From NCBI RefSeq assembly GCF_033723955.1, contig NZ_CP137555.1:1895501-1959500 (forward strand): a DNA stretch of 64,000 bases, in the 5' to 3' direction. Each line of letters begins with the position of its first letter. Position 1 is the first letter of the stretch. Positions 26,491 to 36,337 of the stretch are shown here, in pieces. This DNA is from Microbulbifer pacificus (lineage in GTDB: Bacteria; Pseudomonadota; Gammaproteobacteria; Pseudomonadales; Cellvibrionaceae). The translations under genes and the position numbers were made by a program. Below the pieces are notes generated by a model. That model did no database searches. It was not told the DNA's origin and was given only the letters and a program-made list of their open reading frames with translations.

Positions 26491-27687
26491 TCATGATGTC
26501 GCCAGCTGAGGGGAGCGTCGCAAGACGCACATGAATAGCAGTGCCGCCAACACGCCACAGGTGGCAATCGCCACTACCAGCGTCAGCGGAGAGCCGTCGA
26601 ACGCCGCGCTCACGATGCCAATGGCAGCCGCCCCAAGCATCATCTGCAATGTGCCGCCGAGAGCCGCAGCCGTACCCGCGATGGGGCCATGATCGTCCAG
26701 CGACAGTACCATGCTGGTCGGTACCACGAGGCCGAGGAACCCATTGCCAAGCAATAATAGCCCCACCAGTACCGCGAAGTCGTCGACGCCCAGCAGGTTC
26801 AGCAGCAGGTTCAGCAGTGCGCTCAGCGCAAAGCCGGCCACAGCCCATTTCACGACAGGCACGCCGCCAAAACGCTCACACAGATTGGCCGCAAACTGGC
26901 TGGTAACAAAAAAGCCCAGCGCGTTCATGGCAAATGCCAGGCTGAACTGGGTGGGGGTCAGACCGTAATAATCCGTGTACAGGAAAGCGGCAATGGACAA
27001 AAACGAAAAGAAACTCGCCATCGCCATACCGCCGATCAATGTCATCCCCATGAAATAGGCATCTTGCAGTAATACCCGGAATGCATCGAACATGGCGCCG
27101 AGCCTGATTGGGGTGCGCGCGGACTCCGGCAGCGTTTCCGGCAGCGCGAAGCGGATCAGCATCAGACTCGCCAGGGTTGCCAGCGCCACGCCGTAAAATA
27201 CCGCCGGCCAGCCGAAGGGCTCCATCAACAGGCTGCCGACCAGCGGCGCCAGCATGGGAGAAATGGATACCACCAGCATGATCGTCGTCATCAGGCGTGT
27301 GGCCTCGGTGCCGGTATAGCGGTCGCGGATGATCGCGCGCGGAATCGACATCACCGAGGCAGCGCCGATACCCTGCACAAAGCGCAGCGCGATCAGCCAC
27401 TCGATGGTGGGCGCCAGTGCGCAGCCCACGGAGGCGAACAGGAACAGCACCAGCCCGAAATACAGCGGCGGTTTGCGTCCGAACATATCCGCAGCCGGAC
27501 CGTAGAACAGCTGGCAGATACCGAAGGCGATGAAGAAGGACACCAGGGTGTACTGGGACATGGCCGTCGGCACCCCGTAGTCCTCGGCCATGGCCGGCAT
27601 CGCCGGCAGGTACATGTCGATAGCAAACGGGCCAACACAGCTCAACAGTCCGAGAATCAGGGCCGTTTTTATCAATTCGGGTTTCAT
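26491..27687 (-). CDS. MFS transporter, Bcr/CflA drug-resistance family
   Basis: 398 residues with 12 predicted membrane helices. The first helix carries the DMYLPAMPAMA pattern typical of the Bcr/CflA group. The loop between helices 2 and 3 has GPAADMFGRKP, a version of the major-facilitator motif A. A second motif, PMLAPLVGSLL, belongs to the drug:proton antiporter DHA1 group. It is probably a proton-driven exporter in the inner membrane; the substrate cannot be read from sequence. The ATG at 27687 is preferred over a TTG one codon earlier. It is 210 bases upstream of sorA, so co-transcription is possible but not supported. Confidence 0.88.
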   Translation of the reverse strand: MKPELIKTALILGLLSCVGPFAIDMYLPAMPAMAEDYGVPTAMSQYTLVSFFIAFGICQLFYGPAADMFGRKPPLYFGLVLFLFASVGCALAPTIEWLIALRFVQGIGAASVMSIPRAIIRDRYTGTEATRLMTTIMLVVSISPMLAPLVGSLLMEPFGWPAVFYGVALATLASLMLIRFALPETLPESARTPIRLGAMFDAFRVLLQDAYFMGMTLIGGMAMASFFSFLSIAAFLYTDYYGLTPTQFSLAFAMNALGFFVTSQFAANLCERFGGVPVVKWAVAGFALSALLNLLLNLLGVDDFAVLVGLLLLGNGFLGLVVPTSMVLSLDDHGPIAGTAAALGGTLQMMLGAAAIGIVSAAFDGSPLTLVVAIATCGVLAALLFMCVLRRSPQLATS

Positions 27688-27877
27688 CAACAGCTACATC
27701 CAGCTTTATTCTTTCCGGACCCGCGCGGCCCGAACTGCACTCGATTCTAACAGTGGCCTGTGGCAGATCCGCAACTGCGCTCTCTGCGGGCACCCGCAAT
27801 CCATCTTTCTGACTTCCACCAAGTGGAAGGTCACTTCTACAATAAACGTCAAATCCAAGCCGAAATAACAACAACCC

Positions 27878-28894
27878 ATGCAAGATGTCATCACCATCGC
27901 CGGCGTAGCGGTAGCCCGCGGTGAAACCCGCAAAATAGAACTCCCGATAGTGCGTCTGTACACCGATACGGAAATGGCCATTCCCGTATATGTACAGCGC
28001 GGGAAGAAATCCGGCCCCACCATCTTCGTGTGTGCCGCCCTTCACGGCGACGAACTGAACGGAGTGGAAATCATCAGCCGCCTGATCAACAGCAAGGCGC
28101 TGCGCTCCCTGCGCGGCACCCTGATCGCTGTGCCCGTGGTCAACGTCTATGGGGTATTGCAGCAGTCCCGCTACCTCCCCGACCGCCGCGATCTCAACCG
28201 CTCCTTCCCCGGCTCCGCGCGCGGTTCCCTCGCCGCGCGGATGGCCCATGTATTCCTCGATGAAATCGTCTCCAAATGCGATTACGGCATCGACCTACAC
28301 ACCGGTGCCCTGCACCGCAGCAACCTGCCCCAGATCCGCGCCAACCTCGACGACCAGCAAACCCGCGCCATGGCCGCCGCCTTCGGCGTCCCGGTACTGC
28401 TGAACTCCACCCTCCGCGACGGTTCACTGCGCCAGGCTGCCGCCGACCTCGGCGTGCGTATCCTGTTGTATGAAGCCGGGGAAGCCCTGCGCTTCGACGA
28501 ATTCTGTATCCGCGCCGGCGTCAAGGGTGTACTCAACGTCCTGCGCCACCTGCAGATGTTGCCCCCGAAAAAATCCCCCCACGGCATCGAACCCTTTGTC
28601 GCCCGCCGCAGTGGCTGGCTGCGCGCCGGCGACAGCGGCATCGTCAACCACAAACGTCACCTTGGCGACCACGTACACAAAGGCGACACCCTCGCCACCA
28701 TTGCCGATCTCTATGGCAATGAGCTGGACAAGGTAGTGGCAGACGCCGACGGCATCATCATTGGTATGCAGAATATTCCGCTGGTGCAGGAGGGAGAGGC
28801 GATGTACCACGTGGCCTATTTCCACGAGCCCAATGAGGTGTTGGAAAATCTGGAATTGTTGCAGGATACGCTGTTGCCCGAGGAAAATTATTGA
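27878..28894 (+). CDS. Succinylglutamate desuccinylase/aspartoacylase family protein
   Basis: 338 residues. It has the carboxypeptidase-like zinc site: His56 and Glu59 in ALHGDE, and His141 in IDLHTG; the DLNRSFPG segment is also typical. The AstE/AspA family removes an acyl group from an amino acid or related amide. The C-terminal region (about 235-330) forms a beta-rich domain with GWLRAGDSG and GDHVHKGDTLATI, as in the stand-alone members often seen beside RimK-type ligases. Here no ligase or arginine-catabolism gene is next to it, so the substrate is unknown. It diverges from the MFS gene. A structured repeat copy follows. Confidence 0.85.
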   Translation: MQDVITIAGVAVARGETRKIELPIVRLYTDTEMAIPVYVQRGKKSGPTIFVCAALHGDELNGVEIISRLINSKALRSLRGTLIAVPVVNVYGVLQQSRYLPDRRDLNRSFPGSARGSLAARMAHVFLDEIVSKCDYGIDLHTGALHRSNLPQIRANLDDQQTRAMAAAFGVPVLLNSTLRDGSLRQAAADLGVRILLYEAGEALRFDEFCIRAGVKGVLNVLRHLQMLPPKKSPHGIEPFVARRSGWLRAGDSGIVNHKRHLGDHVHKGDTLATIADLYGNELDKVVADADGIIIGMQNIPLVQEGEAMYHVAYFHEPNEVLENLELLQDTLLPEENY

Positions 28895-28937
28895 GGCATA
28901 GCTTTCAGGCTTATGGAGTAAGTAAATTCGAATTTAA

Positions 28938-29048
28938 GGGTGGGTGCCGGGTGTGGGTTTTCAGGAGCGTCGCAAACAGGAAGTTTGCGCCGCAGCGCCC
29001 AGGGATGGGTTCACAGCGGTCCTGAAAACCCACACCCGGTGCCGACCC
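28938..29048 (+). repeat. Structured 111-nt repeat element, copy B
   Basis: Outer stem: 28938-28944 with 29042-29048 (one mismatch), TG/TG internal loop, then 20 perfect pairs between 28947-28966 and 29020-29039. Hairpin 1 has CGCAAAC/GTTTGCG (28971-28977, 28983-28989). Hairpin 2 reads CCCA-GGGA-TGGG (28998-29009); the other copies have TACA/TGTA at this place, a paired change that keeps the stem. The joining TTCACAGCGG is unchanged. It lies 43 bases after the aspartoacylase-like gene, in sense orientation, before the convergent lytic transglycosylase gene. Confidence 0.85.
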
Positions 29049-29104
29049 GCCACAGAGTACACTCAAAGTGACGGCCGGCTACGAAGTGATTTGAAGCGAA
29101 AAGC

Positions 29105-30331
29105 TTATTTCTTGCGCAGTAGCTCCAGCACTTCCTTACTCGGGAAGCCCTGCAGCTCTACCCCGGCGCTCTCCTCAAACTTGAGAATCGCCTTGCGCGT
29201 TCCTTCACCGGCCTTGCCATCGACCTCGCCGTCGTAGAATCCCTTCTCCTTCAGTTTGGTCTGCAACTCCATCACCTCGTCCTGATCCAGCTTGGTAAAC
29301 GGACGCTTCCAGTCCTTCGTCAGAGGCTCCGCCCCACCAATCTGGTCCGCCAGAATGCCCACCGCCAACGCATAGCGGTCGGAGTTGTTGTAACGCTTGA
29401 TCACATAGAAATTGTGCAGCACCAGAAATGCGGGGCCACCCCGTCCCGCCGGAACCTTAAGCTCCGCAATATCATCCGGGCGCGGAAACTTCTGCCCGCG
29501 CACCCGGTTCACTCCGAGCTTTTCCCACTCGGAAATCTTCAACTTGCCGGCGGGCAATTTGTGCTCGGGAATCGTTACCTCATAGCCCCAGGTCTCTCCG
29601 GTGCGCCAGCCATTTTTGTTCAACAGGCTCGCCGCGGTCGCCAGTGCATCCGGCACCGAATTCCAGATGTCGCGCTTGCCGTCACCATCCATATCCACCG
29701 CGTAGGCCTGGTAACTGGTGGGGATAAACTGGGTGTGGCCCATCGCGCCCGCCCAGGAGCCGGTCAGGTGACTCTCGTCGATATCACCGCTTTGCAGGAT
29801 TTTCAGCGCCGCCAGCAACTGGCTGGTACCGAACTTTTTGCGCTTGGGGTCGGCATAGGCCAGAGTGGCCAGCGAGCGCACCACACTGCGCATCACATTC
29901 GTGTTATCCAGGATCGCACCGAAGCTCGATTCCATCGACCATATCGCCAGCAGGATATTCGGGTTCACCCCGAACCTTTTATCGATTTTGTCCAGCCAGG
30001 GCTGTAATTCCTGCTTCTTCTCGCGCCCGCGCTTTACCGCATATTTGGTAATACGGTTGTCGAAGTACTGCCATGCCGGCGCCTTGAATTCCGGCTGGAA
30101 GCTCGCCTTGTCCAGCACCCACTGATCCGGGGAATCGATTCCCTTGAAGGCGCGGTCAAACGTCTCCGCGGTAATCCCCTCACTCAGCGCCTGCTTGCGG
30201 AATTCCCGCTTCCACTTTTCAAATCCGGGGTCCGCCGCGGCGGCCGCCAACATTGGCAGCAAAAGCAGTGCGGAAAATAAAAAATAAATCAAACCGAAGC
30301 GGCGCGTCGACGCCGTGGTGGACTGGACCAT
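29105..30331 (-). CDS. Lytic murein transglycosylase, MltB-like with PG-binding domain
   Basis: 408 residues with a signal peptide (about 1-32, no lipobox Cys). The catalytic domain shows ILLAIWSMESSFG, with Glu134 as the expected catalytic acid, and later GAMGHTQFIPTSYQ and DGKRDIWNSVPDALATAA, all typical of the MltB/SltB family. The last 60 residues (about 345-408) form a peptidoglycan-binding-1 domain. The enzyme cleaves glycan strands to 1,6-anhydro-muropeptides in the periplasm. With no lipobox it is predicted to be soluble, unlike E. coli MltB. It stands alone, convergent with the gene before the repeat. Confidence 0.92.
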   Translation of the reverse strand: MVQSTTASTRRFGLIYFLFSALLLLPMLAAAAADPGFEKWKREFRKQALSEGITAETFDRAFKGIDSPDQWVLDKASFQPEFKAPAWQYFDNRITKYAVKRGREKKQELQPWLDKIDKRFGVNPNILLAIWSMESSFGAILDNTNVMRSVVRSLATLAYADPKRKKFGTSQLLAALKILQSGDIDESHLTGSWAGAMGHTQFIPTSYQAYAVDMDGDGKRDIWNSVPDALATAASLLNKNGWRTGETWGYEVTIPEHKLPAGKLKISEWEKLGVNRVRGQKFPRPDDIAELKVPAGRGGPAFLVLHNFYVIKRYNNSDRYALAVGILADQIGGAEPLTKDWKRPFTKLDQDEVMELQTKLKEKGFYDGEVDGKAGEGTRKAILKFEESAGVELQGFPSKEVLELLRKK

Positions 30332-30464
30332 GACAACTCCTTGGCAATAACAGCTCGCACAAGGGTAGAACGGAAGCCCGGCAACGGAAAGGGAGCAGAA
30401 GCGCCAGTCACTCAGGCTGTGACCGGACCGACACTCTTTTCAACGGAGAAATGAGAAGTTGGAA

Positions 30465-31133
30465 TTACGCCGCCGGTGGGATCACATAAAACAACACGGC
30501 AAAGAAATGCAGCACACCGCCCGCCAGTACGAACAGGTGCCAGATGGCGTGATGGAAACGCAAGCCGCGCCACAGGTAAAAAGCAATACCGCCGGTGTAG
30601 CAGAGACCGCCAAGCACCAGCAGCCACAGGCCACCGGGCGCGAGGTTGTCCATCAGCGGCTTGATCGCCGCGATCACAACCCAGCCCATCAGCGCACTCA
30701 GGGTTATGGACAGGGCGCGAACCTTTTTCAGCGGCGTGAACTGGATGATCAATCCCAGTAACGCCAACCCCCAGATCACCCCGAACAGCGACCAGCCCCA
30801 GGGCCCGCGCAGGGTCACCAGGGTAAACGGTGTGTAGGTACCGGCGATCAACAGAAAAATGGCCGAGTGGTCCAGGGTGCGCAGCACCTGCTTGGCGCCC
30901 TCATGGGTGATGCTGTGGTACAGGGTAGACGACAAGAAACACAGGATCAGGGTGGCCGCGTAAATACTGCTGCTGACAATATGCCAGACATCACCGCGCA
31001 GGGCCGCAAAGCCGCACAGTACCCCCAGCCCAGCAATGGCCAGCAGTGCCCCGATACCGTGGGTAACGCTGTTGGCAATTTCCTCGGCGAAGCTGTAGCG
31101 CTTGCTCACGCTGGCGGACAGGCTGCTGGACAT
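30465..31133 (-). CDS. Hemolysin III family (PAQR-like) membrane protein
   Basis: 222 residues and seven predicted helices. The family metal-site signature is present: SSTLYHS in helix 2, DHSAIFLLIAGTYTPF at helices 3-4, and HHAIWHLFVL near helix 7. Members have the PAQR fold, and the E. coli homologue is YqfA. Despite the name, haemolytic activity is not established for most of them; membrane lipid or fluidity regulation has been suggested. The ATG at 31133 was chosen since an upstream start adds a non-family leader. It precedes purA on the map but is transcribed after it, with a weak hairpin between. Confidence 0.88.
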   Translation of the reverse strand: MSSSLSASVSKRYSFAEEIANSVTHGIGALLAIAGLGVLCGFAALRGDVWHIVSSSIYAATLILCFLSSTLYHSITHEGAKQVLRTLDHSAIFLLIAGTYTPFTLVTLRGPWGWSLFGVIWGLALLGLIIQFTPLKKVRALSITLSALMGWVVIAAIKPLMDNLAPGGLWLLVLGGLCYTGGIAFYLWRGLRFHHAIWHLFVLAGGVLHFFAVLFYVIPPAA

Positions 31134-31251
31134 GATGAATTCCCGATCTGAATACGAGGCCAGTATGGCAGACATTTGTGACCGTAAGCTCAACTACGGT
31201 CTCAAGATCGGAATTTAACCGCCGGGAGGCCGGCCGAGGCAAGGAAAGATT

Positions 31252-31276
31252 GGGACCGGCGGGTTTCGCCGGCCCC
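31252..31276 (-). terminator. Probable terminator after purA
   Basis: CCGGCG/CGCCGG stem flanked by GGG/CCC, 21 bases past the purA stop. The T-run on the minus strand is short (TCTTT), so it is weak at best. Confidence 0.45.
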
Positions 31277-31296
31277 AAATCCAGAGAGATGGGAAA

Positions 31297-32643
<1,347 letters not shown>

Positions 32644-32726
32644 TCAACGTTGGACGGGCGGATAAAAGGAGCGGCCGCGCCCGTCGTGCGGCCTGGAATT
32701 CTTCAATCAACTGGATAGTCTAGGGT

Positions 32727-33917
32727 TCAGGAGCGCGGCTTCACCACCCAGGTGCCGCCTTCCTGTACCAGTTCGCGGTCGCAGCGGGCCGGGGTCTCGG
32801 TATCGTCGCTGCCCTCTCCGGGCATCGCGCTGATCACCACCTCACCGCTGGCACGCAGTGCGCCGACGGTCCGCCACAACTCGGCGCAATCGCTCGCGGG
32901 TGCCAGGATCGCGCCCGCTTCCGGGGCACCGTTCTGCCCCAGGGCGTTGATGGCGGCCAGATCGGTACTGAATCCGGTGGCTGCGCGGTCGCGCCCGAAT
33001 ACAGCGCCGATACCGTTGTAGCGGCCGCCGTTAGCCAGAGCCTGGCCATGGCCCGGTGAATAAGCGGCAAAGACCAGTCCGGTCTCGTAGTCGTAGCCGC
33101 GCATTTCACCCAGATCAAAAAACAGGGTCACCTGGGGATAGCGGCGCGCCACGGCGTCGGCCACCAGCTGCAATTCTTCCAGCGCACTCACCAGCGCCTG
33201 AGGTCCACTGGCAAACAGTTCGCGCGCGCGCGCCAGGCACTCACTGCCACCGGCGAGACGCGGCAGGCCACGCAGCCAGCTCGCCGCCTGCGCGTCGGCC
33301 ACATTTTCTTCCACCCAGCGCTCGATGTCCGCCACCGCCTTGCTTTGCAGCAGCGCGGTAAGTGCCGCCTGTTGCTCGCTGTCGAGTGCCGCGGCCTCGG
33401 CCAGGCTGCGGAAGATGGCCACATGCCCAAGGTCGAGATGGATCTCGCGGATGCCGGCGGTACTGAGGGTTTCGAGCATCAGGCTGATGACTTCGATATC
33501 GCCCTGCAGGCTCTCCACACCGTAGAGTTCGGCACCGATTTGGATCGGAGCGCGCGGGCCCATGGGCGCGCGCGGGCGAGTATAGAGCACCTGGCCCGCA
33601 TAGCAGAGACGGTTGGCGCCGCTGCGGGGAAAACTGTGGGAGTCGATGCGCGCCGCCTGCGGCGTGATGTCCGCACGGATTCCAAGGCTGCGCCCGGAGA
33701 GCTGATCGGTCACGCGAAAGGTTCTGAGATCGACGTCACGCCCCATGCCAATCAGCAGGGAGTCGGTGAATTCCACCATCGGCGGAATGATCATCTCGTA
33801 GCCCCAGCGGTGGTAGAGGTCCAACAGGTTTCTGCGCAGGGTTTCCACCCGCTTGGCGTCTGCGGGCAAAATCTCGGCGATGCCATCCGGTAGCATCCAG
33901 CGTTCAGCTTGGGTCAT
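32727..33917 (-). CDS. hisZ: ATP phosphoribosyltransferase regulatory subunit HisZ
   Basis: 396 residues, resembling a class II histidyl-tRNA synthetase core without the anticodon domain. It starts near WMLPDGIAEILP and keeps the fold motifs FTDSLLIGMG, LRADITPQAAR (here IRADITPQAARI) and a late GGRYNGIGAVFGR. It pairs with short-form HisG to make the first enzyme of histidine synthesis and provides feedback control. No hisG is in the window, which is normal since the two are usually unlinked. The ATG at 33917 gives the family N-terminus; the longer frame is discarded. A strong terminator upstream means it has its own promoter. Confidence 0.93.
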   Translation of the reverse strand: MTQAERWMLPDGIAEILPADAKRVETLRRNLLDLYHRWGYEMIIPPMVEFTDSLLIGMGRDVDLRTFRVTDQLSGRSLGIRADITPQAARIDSHSFPRSGANRLCYAGQVLYTRPRAPMGPRAPIQIGAELYGVESLQGDIEVISLMLETLSTAGIREIHLDLGHVAIFRSLAEAAALDSEQQAALTALLQSKAVADIERWVEENVADAQAASWLRGLPRLAGGSECLARARELFASGPQALVSALEELQLVADAVARRYPQVTLFFDLGEMRGYDYETGLVFAAYSPGHGQALANGGRYNGIGAVFGRDRAATGFSTDLAAINALGQNGAPEAGAILAPASDCAELWRTVGALRASGEVVISAMPGEGSDDTETPARCDRELVQEGGTWVVKPRS

Positions 33918-34044
33918 GGTGTGGGCGTTCGACTGTATTCGGCAATTAACGGTACGGTACGGTCGCGGCGACCGTGAGAACCTCAATCCCGGCGAGCGGA
34001 TTTTGTGGTCAGGCAGTCAGCCAATTGACGTCCACCGCACCGAC

Positions 34045-34072
34045 ACAAAAAAACCGGGCGCCGGCCCGGTTT
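34045..34072 (-). terminator. Terminator of the hflKC transcript
   Basis: AAACCGGGC / GCCCGGTTT with a 4-base loop, and TTTTTTTGTG on the minus strand, about 125 bases past the hflC stop. Confidence 0.85.
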
Positions 34073-34099
34073 GGGGGATTTTACCACTAATTGGCTGGG

Positions 34100-34172
34100 A
34101 TGTGGCCAGTCCCAACCGGATTGGGGGCCACATACCTGGCTCGTGACGGTACCGATATCCGACACCGTCACG
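34100..34172 (-). other. Two tandem hairpins after hflC
   Basis: The first, 34142-34172, has CGTGACGGT pairing with ACCGTCACG. The second, 34100-34133, has ATGTGGCC/GGCCACAT enclosing CCCAA/TTGGG. Neither has a T-run. They lie between the hflC stop and the terminator. A DUF2065 gene that often sits at this place in relatives is not present. Confidence 0.55.
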
Positions 34173-34195
34173 GATGTTGGCTTACTGGAACCTGG

Positions 34196-35071
34196 TTATT
34201 TACCTTCCGGGTCCTTCAGGTAGCGGAAAAACTGGCTGTCCGGCGCCATCAGCAATATATCGCTCTTGTCCTTGAAGGAGTCGCGGTAAGCAGTGAGGCT
34301 GCGGGAAAAGCGGTAGAACTCGGGGTTCTTGCTGTAGGCATCGGCATAGACCCTGGCCGCTTCAGCATCCCCCGCACCGCGCAGCTCTTCCGCCTGGCGA
34401 TAGGCCTCGGCCTCGATCACCACTTTCTGGCGGTCGGCATTTGCACGGATGCGCTCGCTGGCCTCCTGGCCTTTGGCGCGGTGATCGCGCGCCTGCAGCT
34501 CACGCCCGGCGCGCATCCGCTGAAACACGGACTCAGACACTTCCGGCGGAAGGTCGATACGCTTGACCCGCACATCAACAATTTCCACCCCGAGATCCTT
34601 CTGTGCAGATTCGTTCAGGTTCTTGGTGATATCCGCCATCAGCTGGTCGCGCTGACCGCTTACCACTTCGTGCAGGTCGCGCACACCGAACTGGTTACGC
34701 AGGCGGTTGTTGATCTGCTCGGCCAGCAGTCGCACCGCATTGCGCTCGTCACCGCGGGTGGCCACGTAAAAACGGCTAACATCAACGATGCGGAACTTGG
34801 CGTAGGAGTCCACCATCATGAACTTGTTTTCGCTGTTCAGCATCCGCACCGGCTGCGAGTCTACCGTCTGGATACGCGCATCGAACTTGCGCAGCTCATG
34901 TACCAGCGGCATCTTGAAATACAGGCCGGGTTTGTAGTCGGTGCGCACCAGCTCACCAAAGCGCAGCAGCACCGCCTTTTCGGTTTCCTTAACCACAAAC
35001 GCACAGCTGGACAGGACCAACAGGGCGATCAGGATCAGGGCGATGACAAATAGTGATTTGTTGTTGTTCAT
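34196..35071 (-). CDS. hflC: HflC, SPFH-domain subunit of the HflKC complex
   Basis: 291 residues with one N-terminal membrane anchor (about 6-26), then the SPFH/band-7 domain and a long charged helix (about 175-250). The HflKC complex forms a large cage around FtsH protease in the inner membrane, facing the periplasm, and regulates its activity. The residues DYKPGLYFKMPLVHELRKFD are typical. It is 12 bases after hflK, so the two are co-translated and probably made in equal amounts. Length is normal. Confidence 0.95.
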   Translation of the reverse strand: MNNNKSLFVIALILIALLVLSSCAFVVKETEKAVLLRFGELVRTDYKPGLYFKMPLVHELRKFDARIQTVDSQPVRMLNSENKFMMVDSYAKFRIVDVSRFYVATRGDERNAVRLLAEQINNRLRNQFGVRDLHEVVSGQRDQLMADITKNLNESAQKDLGVEIVDVRVKRIDLPPEVSESVFQRMRAGRELQARDHRAKGQEASERIRANADRQKVVIEAEAYRQAEELRGAGDAEAARVYADAYSKNPEFYRFSRSLTAYRDSFKDKSDILLMAPDSQFFRYLKDPEGK

Positions 35072-35083
35072 TGCACCTCTCCC

Positions 35084-36241
35084 TTAACGCACTTCACGGG
35101 CGCGACGGTTATTGTTGTTCGCTTCCGTACGCAACTGGTTGATCACCCGCTGGGAAATCTCATCGATCACCTGCGGAGTAACCTGAGGGCGCTGGTTCGC
35201 CGAGCTGGCAGAGCTCTCCGCCAGCTTGTCGAGCGGCAGGTACATCATGTTGTTGCCACCTTCGACATCTACCATCACCTTGGAGGTATTGCTCATCACG
35301 TCCTGCACCGTGTCCAGGTACATACGCTCGCGGGTGACTTCCGGCGCACGCTGATATTCGGTGAGCAGTTTCTCGAAGCGCGCTGCTTCACCGCGAGCAC
35401 TTTCCGCCACGCGGGCTTTGTAGGCCTCGGCTTCCTCCAGCATGCGCTGGGCTTGACCGCGAGCAACCGGAATCACCTGGTTGGCGTAGGCCTGGGCTTC
35501 GTTCTGCAGGCGCACCTCGTCCTCACGGGCGCGCACCACGTCATCGAATGCATCCTGAACTTCGCGCGGCGCCTTGGCGTCGGTGAGGTTCACCACGTCG
35601 ACGCGGATACCGGTCTGATACAGATCCAGGTATTCCTGCAGGCGACTCTGGGTTTCCGCGGCGACCTGGGTACGATTCTGGGAGATGACGCCGTTCAGTG
35701 TCTGCGAACCGACGATGTGGCGCACGGCGCTGTCGGTGGCTTCCTGCAGACTCTTGAGCGGGTCGGCTACACGCAGCACAAAGGACTCGGCGTCGTCGAT
35801 GTGCCACTGCACCTGCAGCACCACGTCCACAATACTCGCGTCCTCGGTGAGCATCTGGCCGGTGGTGCGCTCGGTACGCACCTCGGTCATGTTCACCTTG
35901 GTGACATTGTCGATCAGCGGCGGGTTCCAGTGCAGACCGGAGTTGACGGTCTCGTGATATTTACCGAGGCGCAGCACTACGGCGGACTGACTCGCATCCA
36001 CCTGGTAAAAGCCCCACAGGCCGTAAACCACCGCGAGTACGATAAGCACCAGCGACCACGGGAAGCTGGCGCCGCCAGAGGGGGCTCCCTCGTCGGATGG
36101 AGATGGTTTGCCGCCGAACAGGCCGTTCAGCTTTTGCTGCATCTTGCGCAGCAGTTCGTCCAGGTCTGGCGGGCCGTCATTATTGCGATTGCCACCACCC
36201 CAGGGGTCCTTGTTATTACCACCCGGTTCATTCCAGGCCAT
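35084..36241 (-). CDS. hflK: HflK, SPFH-domain subunit of the HflKC complex
   Basis: 385 residues. The start MAWNEPGGNNKDPWGGG is the Gly/Asn-rich cytoplasmic tail typical of HflK, followed by the membrane helix (about 63-82), the band-7 domain and a helical stalk with repeated Ala/Glu/Arg. The C-terminus ends in a Gln/Asn/Arg-rich tail. It is the partner of HflC in the FtsH-regulating cage. Fourth from the end in the run miaA-hfq-hflX-hflK-hflC, the same order as in E. coli. Confidence 0.95.
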   Translation of the reverse strand: MAWNEPGGNNKDPWGGGNRNNDGPPDLDELLRKMQQKLNGLFGGKPSPSDEGAPSGGASFPWSLVLIVLAVVYGLWGFYQVDASQSAVVLRLGKYHETVNSGLHWNPPLIDNVTKVNMTEVRTERTTGQMLTEDASIVDVVLQVQWHIDDAESFVLRVADPLKSLQEATDSAVRHIVGSQTLNGVISQNRTQVAAETQSRLQEYLDLYQTGIRVDVVNLTDAKAPREVQDAFDDVVRAREDEVRLQNEAQAYANQVIPVARGQAQRMLEEAEAYKARVAESARGEAARFEKLLTEYQRAPEVTRERMYLDTVQDVMSNTSKVMVDVEGGNNMMYLPLDKLAESSASSANQRPQVTPQVIDEISQRVINQLRTEANNNNRRAREVR

Positions 36242-36337
36242 CGGTCAACTCCAATTCAATCAATTTATTAATCGTTAGCTGTCGCGAAATTCTAGCATTA
36301 TCCCCCGCGAAGCAGTGTTTCTACGCGACTCCAATGC

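Noticed and set aside
30465..31133. Hemolysin/toxin role for the hemolysin III-like protein
   Set aside because: The family name is historical; the sequence is a seven-helix PAQR-like membrane protein with no toxin features.
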